From PALSA-505 sp035308365 (lineage in GTDB: Bacteria; Actinomycetota; Actinomycetes; Streptosporangiales; Streptosporangiaceae), in the NCBI GenBank assembly GCA_035308365.1, contig DATGGU010000117.1, positions 1 to 8,158 on the forward strand: a stretch of 8,158 nucleotides of DNA. Reading direction: 5' to 3'. Positions 1 through 5,424 of this stretch are shown piece by piece (position 1 is the first letter of the stretch; every line of letters starts with the position of its first letter). Under the pieces are notes generated by a model. It was not told where the DNA came from, ran no database searches, and saw only the letters and a list, made by a program, of their open reading frames with translations. The position numbers were made by a program, and so were the translations under genes.

Positions 1-1
1 G

Positions 2-589
2 GACCTGCGCGGAGCTGACGTCGAGCGGCCCTGGGCGCGACCGCAGCCCTGGTCCGGCTGGCACGCCGCCTCCGGCCTCCCCAAACCCGAAGAGTTGTGC
101 GCTGTGCCCGGTTCCACCTACCGGCTGACCGGGACGACCGAACTGCTGCGTGAGCTCGCTGGATGGCTGCCGCACGAGGGCATCGGGCTGCGCCGTGGCG
201 AGGGGTTCGGTTGCGTCGAGGTTGTGACCACTGCTTGGCGCCCGGCTCTTGCCGCCGCTCCCGGCCGACCGACGATGCGTGCAGTCACCCCTGCCGAAAA
301 GCTCTTCACCATGGTGATGGACCTGGGTCTCCGCGAGGAGCAGCATCGGTGGGTCGCCGGCGCGCTTCGTGATCTTCAGCTTGACCGAGAACGCGGCGGC
401 CGCGGCCGACCAGGAGACGGCCTGGCCGATGGGGACCTTGCCGATGATCTTCTCTCCCGGCCGGCCGCTCGAGACTTCAGTGGCCGACAGCGCGACCGAC
501 TACGCGAGCTGTTCGGCGGAACCGATCCGCGCGTGCTTCGCGACGTGCTCACGCTGCTGCTCGCCCGGTCGTCCTCGGGAGGTGACTGA
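2..589 (+). CDS. csx10: Csx10-like type III-D CRISPR RAMP protein, C-terminal part (5' end outside window)
   Basis: The frame is open from the first bases of the window, so the true start lies upstream. A TTG at 95 is only an internal leucine codon. About 195 C-terminal residues are visible. Two signatures are seen: a GW..A.GLPKPEEL stretch followed by a PGS turn (about nt 50-115), and the glycine-rich loop GIGLRRGEGFGCVEV (about nt 177-222). In the RAMP superfamily this glycine-rich loop packs against crRNA, and the order GLPKP, then GS, then GIG-RR-EGFG is characteristic of Csx10, a Cas5/Cas7-like backbone subunit of type III-D effectors. The remaining ~120 residues are Arg/Asp/Leu-rich and probably helical. 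The stop overlaps the next start (TGATG), so the two proteins are probably made together. The Csx10 assignment rests on motif memory, not a search; another type III RAMP subunit is possible. Confidence 0.72.
   Translation, partial: DLRGADVERPWARPQPWSGWHAASGLPKPEELCAVPGSTYRLTGTTELLRELAGWLPHEGIGLRRGEGFGCVEVVTTAWRPALAAAPGRPTMRAVTPAEKLFTMVMDLGLREEQHRWVAGALRDLQLDRERGGRGRPGDGLADGDLADDLLSRPAARDFSGRQRDRLRELFGGTDPRVLRDVLTLLLARSSSGGD
577..586 (+). promoter_or_regulatory. Strong ribosome binding site for the tandem RAMP gene
   Basis: GGGAGGTGAC ends two bases before the ATG at 589, with the GGGAGG core about six bases from it. It lies inside the end of the upstream gene. Together with the TGATG overlap it fixes the start of the next gene and argues for coupled translation. 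Confidence 0.7.
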
Positions 590-1923
590 TGATCATCACG
601 CTCGTGACCGCGACGATCGAGGTGGAACCCGGCTGGGCCGTCGGTGCGGTCACTCACTCTGATCCCACGGTCGACCGGGACATCCTGCTCGATGCGGCCG
701 AAAGACCCTGGGTGCCGGGCTCGGCCCTGGCCGGATCCCTGCGAGCGCACCTGCGGGCGGCGCGGCCGCCGGCCGATGAGCGGCTCATGGGCAGTCCGCC
801 CGCGCACAACAAGGCCGAGGCGGATAGGAGCATCGCGTCGCCGCTGTGGATCGTGGGATGTGCTTTCGACCCAGGCGATGCTGCCGACGGCGATACGGTG
901 GACGCTCTGGAGATCGCCGGACAGACCGCGATCCACCGTGAACGCGGAGCCGCGACCGAGAAATCGCTGCGGATCAGCCGCCTCGCCGCCAGCGGCGGAT
1001 GTTTGACCGTCTACCTGCGGCACGACGCGGCCAACGGGCAGCCGCTCAGCGACGCCGATCTGAAGCTGATCAGCACCTGGCGGCCCGCGATCGGCCGTGA
1101 CCGGACCAAAGGCAGCGGCCGGGCCACACTGGTCCACCTGAAGAGCGGCATTATCGACCCGGCTACGTCGGCAGGTGCGAGGATCTGGCTGACTCAGGAC
1201 GGTCCCGAACTGTTCACGGCCGTCGCCACGCGGGAGCTGATCTGCAGTGCGGAAGATCACCCATGGCTGGAAGCACGATTCGACATTACGGACGGCCTGC
1301 TGATCGGGGACGGCCTGCCCAAGCTGACTTCACCCAAGGCAGCCCGACGGGACCAGACTTCGGCTGAGGACGGCCGCCGGCCGCCGGTAGCGCGGTCCCG
1401 GCAGCGCACGGGCCGACCGCTCATCCCCGGGTCAGCCTGGAAGGGGATTATCCGATCCAGGACAGAGTTCATCATCCGCTCCCGCTACGGCGAGGAAGCC
1501 GCATGCCAGCAACAGACTGACTGCTGCACATGCGTCACCTGTGAGGTGTTCGGCCACCAGGGCCAGCGTGGGTTGCTGGCGTTCCGCGACTCCTACATTG
1601 AGCAAGCCCGCGTCGAACCCGAACGAACGCATGTCGGAATCGACCGGGTGACCGGCGGGTCAAGAGACGCCCTGCTGTTCCAGACCCAGCCTGTGGCCGC
1701 CGGGCAGGTGGTCCTGCGGATCGATCAGCTCGGCGACGTCCAGCCGTGGGTCCGCGCCACAATCTGGCACGTACTGCGCGACATCCACGACGGCCTGATC
1801 GGCGTCGGATCGCGCACCACCAGAGGCCTTGGCACACTCCGGCTCGCCGACCCGCCCAGCTCTCTGGAACCGGTCGTCATCCCGTCGCTCGAAAGCGCGG
1901 CGGAACGAGAGGTGACAACGTGA
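589..1923 (+). CDS. Tandem-RAMP (double Csm3/Cas7-like) type III CRISPR effector protein
   Basis: This 444-residue protein has two Cas7-like RAMP domains in one chain, about residues 1-190 and 220-425. Domain 1 has THSDPTVDRD (22-31), the PGSALAG turn (43-49), an IHRERGAA segment (115-122) and the loop GRDRTKGSGRA (169-179). Domain 2 repeats the order: PGSAWKG (280-286), a Cys cluster C306-C312-C313-C315-C318 before FG (probably zinc-binding, as in Csm3), GIDRVTGGSRDALLF (350-364) and GVGSRTTRGLG (405-415). Single Csm3 proteins are about 220-250 residues, so the length fits a fusion. Asp29 lines up by eye with the RNA-cleaving Asp33 of Streptococcus Csm3; domain 2 has Arg/Pro at that place. 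The protein should cover two backbone positions of a crRNA-guided Cas10 complex and cut target RNA at one. Such fusions are typical of III-D/III-E-like systems. The RAMP call is firm; the precise family is not. Confidence 0.85.
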   Translation: MIITLVTATIEVEPGWAVGAVTHSDPTVDRDILLDAAERPWVPGSALAGSLRAHLRAARPPADERLMGSPPAHNKAEADRSIASPLWIVGCAFDPGDAADGDTVDALEIAGQTAIHRERGAATEKSLRISRLAASGGCLTVYLRHDAANGQPLSDADLKLISTWRPAIGRDRTKGSGRATLVHLKSGIIDPATSAGARIWLTQDGPELFTAVATRELICSAEDHPWLEARFDITDGLLIGDGLPKLTSPKAARRDQTSAEDGRRPPVARSRQRTGRPLIPGSAWKGIIRSRTEFIIRSRYGEEAACQQQTDCCTCVTCEVFGHQGQRGLLAFRDSYIEQARVEPERTHVGIDRVTGGSRDALLFQTQPVAAGQVVLRIDQLGDVQPWVRATIWHVLRDIHDGLIGVGSRTTRGLGTLRLADPPSSLEPVVIPSLESAAEREVTT

Positions 1924-2387
1924 CCAGAACTCAGCAGGTGACCCCGTCGACTTTGCCGACCACAGATGGCACTGGCGAGCTGATCGGCTACGGCCGGGTG
2001 AGCTGGCACCAGCTCGCCGTCATGCTCACCGGATCTCATGCAGCCTGGGCCGACTACAACGGATTCCACGTCGGCCCACCTCCAGATGGCCCTCCGCCCT
2101 ACACCCACCTATGGGCATGGACGGCGGGATGGCTGGCCCGCGCCCGCCTCGACGGTGACACGGCGATCGTCAGCGTCCTCGCGCTCACTGGCGAACCGCA
2201 GTCCGCCCCGCCCGTCCAGCTTCGCGAAGCAGTGCCCTTCCAGCGCACCCAAGCCAAGACCTGGCCAGCCGACGAGAAACGAGTGGGGGAGCAGGCAGAA
2301 GAGGTAGCCAGCCGCACTGTAGACGTCTACCTGATCCCTGGCCAACGCCCGATCACATTCGTCGCCGTGGCAGACAACGGAATATAG
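1920..2387 (+). CDS. Unassigned 155-residue protein, last gene of the type III CRISPR operon
   Basis: A GTG start at 1920 overlaps the upstream stop as GTGA, with GAGAGG at 1907-1912 at good spacing. This fits better than upstream in-frame starts, which lie inside the RAMP coding sequence. I do not recognise the family. Visible features: a Thr-rich N-terminus, an aromatic-rich middle (SWHQLAV 28-34, WADYNGFHV 43-51, a Pro/Gly loop 52-60, HLWAWTAGWLARARLDGD 63-80), a charged helical stretch about 112-131, and a hydrophobic strand-like end (TVDVYLIPG, ITFVAVAD). No catalytic motif, signal peptide or membrane segment is seen. Its place and size suit a small accessory subunit; type III-D loci often carry a small protein, Csx19, near csx10, but I cannot match this sequence to it. 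Operon membership is well supported; function is not. Confidence 0.72.
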   Translation: MTRTQQVTPSTLPTTDGTGELIGYGRVSWHQLAVMLTGSHAAWADYNGFHVGPPPDGPPPYTHLWAWTAGWLARARLDGDTAIVSVLALTGEPQSAPPVQLREAVPFQRTQAKTWPADEKRVGEQAEEVASRTVDVYLIPGQRPITFVAVADNGI

Positions 2388-2408
2388 GGTGGTTGGCGAT
2401 CATGAAGA

Positions 2409-2431
2409 AGGGTTACCACCTGCGCAACCCT
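2409..2431. terminator. Hairpin 22 bases past the CRISPR operon; possible weak terminator
   Basis: AGGGTT (2409-2414) and AACCCT (2426-2431) form a perfect 6-bp stem with an 11-base loop. There is no T-run after it, so it is not a classical intrinsic terminator. GC-rich actinomycetes often use hairpins without a U-tract, so a terminator remains possible. It also covers the stop of the small minus-strand ORF. Confidence 0.3.
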
Positions 2432-2577
2432 GCGACCAGCGCAATAAGGGTGTCCTTGGTGGTGGGGCTGCGATTGCTGTCGTAGGCGCTGAACAGCTCG
2501 TCGGCTTGCGCGGCGGGAGCGCGGGAGCACCGGTAGGGCATGTCCTGGTCTTCGGGATCAGCCCGGGTAGGGGACAT
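2413..2577 (-). CDS. Possible small protein or gene relic, 54 codons
   Basis: An ATG at 2577 opens a minus-strand frame beginning MSPTRADPEDQD and ending in a helix-like DELFSAYDSNRS, then TKDTLIALVAGLRRW. The composition of the last 30 residues looks protein-like (amphipathic, balanced charge). The same frame stays open upstream to about 2697 without a usable start, and no clear Shine-Dalgarno site precedes the ATG, where a hairpin sits instead. It may therefore be the surviving C-terminal end of a decayed gene. I do not recognise the family. Its orientation opposes the flanking genes. Confidence 0.25.
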   Translation of the reverse strand: MSPTRADPEDQDMPYRCSRAPAAQADELFSAYDSNRSPTTKDTLIALVAGLRRW

Positions 2578-2583
2578 AGAGCC

Positions 2584-2612
2584 GGTGGTCGCCGGTCGCT
2601 TTGCGAACCACC
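2584..2612. repeat. Nine-base-pair hairpin in the intergenic spacer
   Basis: GGTGGTCGC (2584-2592) pairs with GCG-A-ACCACC (2603-2612) with one bulged A and a 10-base loop. A smaller TCGC-TTT-GCGA hairpin is an alternative fold in the same place. No T-run follows on either strand. It could be a terminator for the + strand operon or an operator-like palindrome. The rest of 2388-2660 shows no other convincing signal. Confidence 0.35.
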
Positions 2613-2686
2613 TCTCTGTCTCAGGTCCGGCGTTTGCGGAGTGCCAATAATCCGAAAGGACGCACTTGCATATTAATTCCTCTTCG

Positions 2687-2715
2687 GTGAACTGATTCCG
2701 TTACTGTGCTAGCGT
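2687..2715 (+). promoter_or_regulatory. Candidate promoter for the 2757-5325 operon
   Basis: The stretch 2641-2720 is clearly richer in A/T than its surroundings. Within it GTGAAC (2687-2692) and TAGCGT (2710-2715) are 17 bases apart, similar to the TTGAC/TAGNNT pattern of actinomycete housekeeping promoters. The -35 match is partial. Transcription would begin about 35 bases before the ATG at 2757. Confidence 0.35.
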
Positions 2716-2756
2716 ATTGAACTGTCGCCCAGGGGGAATGGGCTGGGAGGGTAGTA

Positions 2757-3173
2757 ATGGATGACCTCGCACTCGCCGCGGCGAGTGCATTGATGACGGC
2801 CGTGGCTACCGATGCGTGGAGCGAGGTCCGGGCCGGGGTGGTGAACCTTTGGCGGCGCGTTCATCCGGAGCGGGTACCGGCAATCGAATCCGAGCTGGTA
2901 GATGTGCGCAACGAGATCGTCATCTCCCGGCAGGCCGGTGACGCCGAGGTCGAGAAGGAGCTGGCGGCCGACTGGCGGCGCAAGTTCCAGCGCCTGACGC
3001 AGGCTCACCCGGAGCTGGTTCCAGAGCTACGGCTGCTCGCGGAGGAGTGGATCAGGCTCGCCCCGGCCGGTCAGGATCGTTCCGTGGTAGCGAATGTCGA
3101 GCAGACAGCGATCGCCACGGGCCGCGGTACCGTCTACCAGGCTGGCCGGGACCAGCGCATATCAGGCGCATGA
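2757..3173 (+). CDS. Small helical protein of unknown function ending in a YQAGRDQ motif
   Basis: The ATG at 2757 is preceded by GGGAGG (2745-2750), an ideal ribosome site. The 138-residue product starts with an Ala-rich, mildly hydrophobic helix (about 4-32), too interrupted by charge to be a sure membrane span. A charged helical middle (40-100) includes VEKELAADWRRKFQRL, and the C-terminal tail ends GRGTVYQAGRDQRISG (122-137). No enzyme motif is seen. Short tails with the pattern (T/V)-x-QAGR(D/N)Q-x-I recur in small actinomycete proteins that I recall near WD40 and NTPase genes, sometimes in conflict systems; that is recollection, not a search. Its stop overlaps the next start as ATGA, and the next protein carries the same motif near its N-terminus, so the two probably act together in or at the inner face of the membrane. 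Confidence 0.72.
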   Translation: MDDLALAAASALMTAVATDAWSEVRAGVVNLWRRVHPERVPAIESELVDVRNEIVISRQAGDAEVEKELAADWRRKFQRLTQAHPELVPELRLLAEEWIRLAPAGQDRSVVANVEQTAIATGRGTVYQAGRDQRISGA

Positions 3174-4066
3174 GCACCGGCGACCTGAGGCCTCAGGACG
3201 GCCGCGAACCACGGCTCACCCAGCGGGGCATGGCGACTCATGGCGGCCGGGTCATGCAGGCGGGGAGAAACCAGTACATCGTCAACCTTGGGAACGCCGC
3301 CTGGGTGACCGTACCCGTTGTGCTGGCTGTTGCCGTCGTCCTCGTTCTGTACTTAACGATTGGCCATCCGGCGCGCGCGTCAGGATCGCCATCGCCGGGG
3401 ACCGCGACCTCGCGAACAGGACAGCCGCCACTGACGATCGCCCTAGCCTATGACCAGCATGACGTGGATAACGGCATGGGTTCCTGTATGAACTGGCTCT
3501 TCGACCGCCCGCTGCACGCTATCCCGGTGCCTGACAGCCCGCCCGACGAAACATGGGCGCGCCGATACGGCGGCGTGGACGTGGGAGTGACGAACTTCAA
3601 GCTGGACGTCCAGGGAGTGACGACAACTGCCGTCCAGCTCCTCGACTTCCGGGTGGTTGACGTCGAGCGAGGGTCCGTCCCTGCCGGCACCGACGTCATC
3701 AGTTCAGACGGATGTGGCCCGGCACCCGAGGCGGGGTTCGAGATTTTTCTCGGGCGCAATCCACCGCTCATCACCCCGGTTGCCGGGCTGGATAACGGGG
3801 CAGCCAAGAAGATCCCCTTCCCCTTCAGGGTGTCCAGCACGGATATCCAGCAATTCCAGGTCCAGGCCCTTGACACCCTCCAGGGACCGAATCCCTGCGG
3901 CTGTGATATCAAGTGGCGGCTTGCCCTCGACTGGAGTTACGAGGGGAAGACGGGCACCACGGTCATTGACGACCACGGCAAGCCGTTTCAGACGGTCTTT
4001 CCGGCACTGAACTCCGGTGGGAATTCGTGGTTCCCTTCCAGCGGTGGCTGGAGGCGGTTCGGATGA
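3170..4066 (+). CDS. Single-pass membrane protein with N-terminal QAGRNQ motif and outer Cys-containing domain
   Basis: The ATG at 3170 overlaps the upstream stop (ATGA) and was preferred over the longer frame from 3047, which would run through the upstream gene. The 298-residue chain has a short cytoplasmic part (1-43) with RVMQAGRNQYIVN (27-39), one transmembrane helix (about 44-65, Val/Leu/Ala-rich), a Ser/Pro/Thr-rich linker (66-85), and a probable beta-rich external domain (86-298). That domain has four cysteines (106, 182, 243, 245) that could form disulfides outside the cell. No enzyme motif, lipobox or cleavable signal is apparent, so the helix probably acts as an anchor with the N-terminus inside. 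Position between a soluble partner sharing its motif and a membrane WD40 protein suggests a membrane complex. The family is not recognised. Confidence 0.78.
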   Translation: MSTGDLRPQDGREPRLTQRGMATHGGRVMQAGRNQYIVNLGNAAWVTVPVVLAVAVVLVLYLTIGHPARASGSPSPGTATSRTGQPPLTIALAYDQHDVDNGMGSCMNWLFDRPLHAIPVPDSPPDETWARRYGGVDVGVTNFKLDVQGVTTTAVQLLDFRVVDVERGSVPAGTDVISSDGCGPAPEAGFEIFLGRNPPLITPVAGLDNGAAKKIPFPFRVSSTDIQQFQVQALDTLQGPNPCGCDIKWRLALDWSYEGKTGTTVIDDHGKPFQTVFPALNSGGNSWFPSSGGWRRFG

Positions 4067-5325
4067 CGAGCAGTTCCACCGGGCGTATTCCAGGCGACCC
4101 GGCAACGGTCAGGCGCTCGACGGCCGCGCGGCGCGTGTCCAGGATCATCGGGCTGACGCTCGCCGCGATCGCCGCCGCCGTCATGTACGTCACGCTCTTC
4201 CGGACGTCGGCATCGCCCGCCCGGACCCCGGCATCGCCAAGTCGCCCAAGCGCGAACCGGCGGGCCGCGAGCCACACCGCCATCGCCCTGCACCAGCGGG
4301 CTGAATTCGCGGCAGGCAGCGGCACGCTCGATCCCATCCAGTTCGATCCCATCCGGTTCGATCCCCGTGGGACGATCGTCGTGGCGATGACCGGTAGCAG
4401 CCAGATCAGCGCGTGGTCCACGAGCAATGGACAGCAACTCACTGGTTTCGCGGCCATGCCTGGCGGCACTTCGGCGAGTTCCAGCTCTCTCAGTTCGCCG
4501 GCGTTCAGCCCGGACGGAAAGGAATTTTCCGTCATCAACGCCGGCTACGGCGGCGGGGTCGCTGACGTCTGGAACATGGCCACAGGGCAGGCCACCCCCG
4601 TGCCGCTGCCCCTCGTCTCCTCGAGCTATACAGCCAACTACGCGGTTCCCGGGCCGGATGGGCTGATCGCCGACTCGTACGGGAACGGCACGCTGGGTCT
4701 GGTGGCCACGGCGACCGGACAGCCCGAGGTCATGCTCCCGCTCAACCGGGGCGCGGGCATCGGGTACCAGATAAGCGAGCCGGTGTTCAGTCCGGACGGC
4801 CAGACCGTCGCGGTCAGCGATGACCTTGGCATGCTCCACCTGCTGAACGTGCCCGCCAAACGCCTGATCGCGGCCCTCAGGGTCGAGAAGATTTACAACG
4901 TCGCGAGTCCGAACGGCATGTCCAGCCTGGACGTCGACTCCATCGTCTTCAGTCCGGACAGCACGCGCGTCGCCTGCGGGACCGAAAGCGGAATCGTCCG
5001 CGTATGGGACGTGGCCTCCGGTCAGAATGTGTCCACGTTCAGCGTGAACGGCAGCGCTCCCGGCGACACGGACGCTCGCCCGGTGAAGACGCTGGTCTTC
5101 AGCCCGGATGGGAAGCTGCTGGTCACCGCCGACAACGCGGACAGCACGCTCGCCGTCTGGGACGTGGCCTCCGGTCGCGAGGTCGCCACGGTGAACGCGG
5201 GCGGCGGGAAGGTCGCGTCCGCCGCGTTTACGACGAATGGGACCCTGATCGTAGCGACCGTCGGCGACAGCGCCTCGGGTGCCACGATCGGCCTCTGGGT
5301 CACCGGGTCGAAGCTCGGCAGCTAA
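4063..5325 (+). CDS. Membrane-anchored WD40-like beta-propeller protein
   Basis: The ATG at 4063 overlaps the upstream stop (ATGA) and has GGAGG at 4050-4054; a GTG at 4027 would lie deep inside the previous gene. The 420-residue product has a basic N-terminus (RRSTAARRVSR, 17-27), one membrane helix (about 28-46), a Ser/Pro/Arg linker, then a propeller from about residue 75. Blade signatures are regularly spaced: FDPRG (99), FSPDGKEF (148), a degenerate GPDG (197), FSPDGQTV (242), FSPDSTRV (296), FSPDGKLL (346) and FTTNGTLI (389), with RVWDVASG (313) and AVWDVASG (364) as the matching WD ends. Seven blades would close a ring. Such propellers are protein-binding platforms, and the charge pattern puts this one outside the membrane. 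No kinase or NTPase domain is present, unlike many actinomycete WD40 proteins. It is the last gene of the three-gene operon; partners are inferred from neighbours only. Confidence 0.88.
   Translation: MTSSSTGRIPGDPATVRRSTAARRVSRIIGLTLAAIAAAVMYVTLFRTSASPARTPASPSRPSANRRAASHTAIALHQRAEFAAGSGTLDPIQFDPIRFDPRGTIVVAMTGSSQISAWSTSNGQQLTGFAAMPGGTSASSSSLSSPAFSPDGKEFSVINAGYGGGVADVWNMATGQATPVPLPLVSSSYTANYAVPGPDGLIADSYGNGTLGLVATATGQPEVMLPLNRGAGIGYQISEPVFSPDGQTVAVSDDLGMLHLLNVPAKRLIAALRVEKIYNVASPNGMSSLDVDSIVFSPDSTRVACGTESGIVRVWDVASGQNVSTFSVNGSAPGDTDARPVKTLVFSPDGKLLVTADNADSTLAVWDVASGREVATVNAGGGKVASAAFTTNGTLIVATVGDSASGATIGLWVTGSKLGS
4328..4365 (+). repeat. 15-bp tandem repeat, about 2.5 copies, inside the WD40 gene
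   Basis: TCGATCCCATCCAGT (4328-4342) is followed by TCGATCCCATCCGGT (4343-4357) and a partial third copy TCGATCCC (4358-4365). The unit is five codons, so it encodes successive (L/F)DPI(Q/R) and FDPRG steps at the start of the propeller without breaking the frame. Confidence 0.8.
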
Positions 5326-5353
5326 CCAACCTGAATTTGTAGTGTTCATGTGC

Positions 5354-5356
5354 TTA
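5354..5356. repeat. Left copy of the TTA target-site duplication
   Basis: TTA directly abuts the GGGCT tip of the left inverted repeat and reappears right after the right repeat at 6701-6703. A 3-bp match alone is weak evidence, but its exact position next to both tips supports it. Confidence 0.55.
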
Positions 5357-5381
5357 GGGCTTATCTGTAAATTAGGTCGTC
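5357..5381 (+). repeat. Left terminal inverted repeat of the insertion sequence
   Basis: It begins GGGCTTATCTGTAAATTAGG and matches the right end at 17 of 25 positions. Its inner half is also the 5' arm of the stem-loop at 5370-5404. Confidence 0.75.
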
Positions 5382-5404
5382 TTGTGTGTGTTGATGATCT
5401 AATT
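5370..5404 (+). promoter_or_regulatory. 12-bp stem-loop upstream of the transposase start
   Basis: AATTAGGTCGTC (5370-5381) pairs along its whole length with GATGATCTAATT (5393-5404), with ten Watson-Crick and two G-U pairs and an 11-base GU-rich loop. It ends two bases before the possible GTG start and 20 bases before the ATG. Some insertion sequences use such structures to block translation of transposase mRNA that began outside the element. Here incoming transcripts would come from the WD40 operon. Confidence 0.55.
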
Positions 5405-5424
5405 CTGTGGTGGGGCTTCGGACC

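Noticed and set aside
376..1260. Long minus-strand open frame opposite the RAMP genes
   Set aside because: It is the complement of two RAMP coding regions with recognisable motifs; its own sequence is Arg/Ser/Pro-rich and without any domain.
2389..2676. Plus-strand open frame in the spacer
   Set aside because: Gly/Ala/Val-rich, no domain, poor start context; the opposite strand reads more like protein.
2388..2756. CRISPR array after the cas operon
   Set aside because: I looked for repeats of about 25-40 bases with regular spacers and found only short GGTGGT/ACCACC inverted pairs.
3047..3169. Upstream extension of the 3170-4066 gene
   Set aside because: The extra residues are Arg/Pro/Gly-rich and lie in a second frame over the previous gene. 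The ATGA overlap at 3170 gives a normal coupled start.
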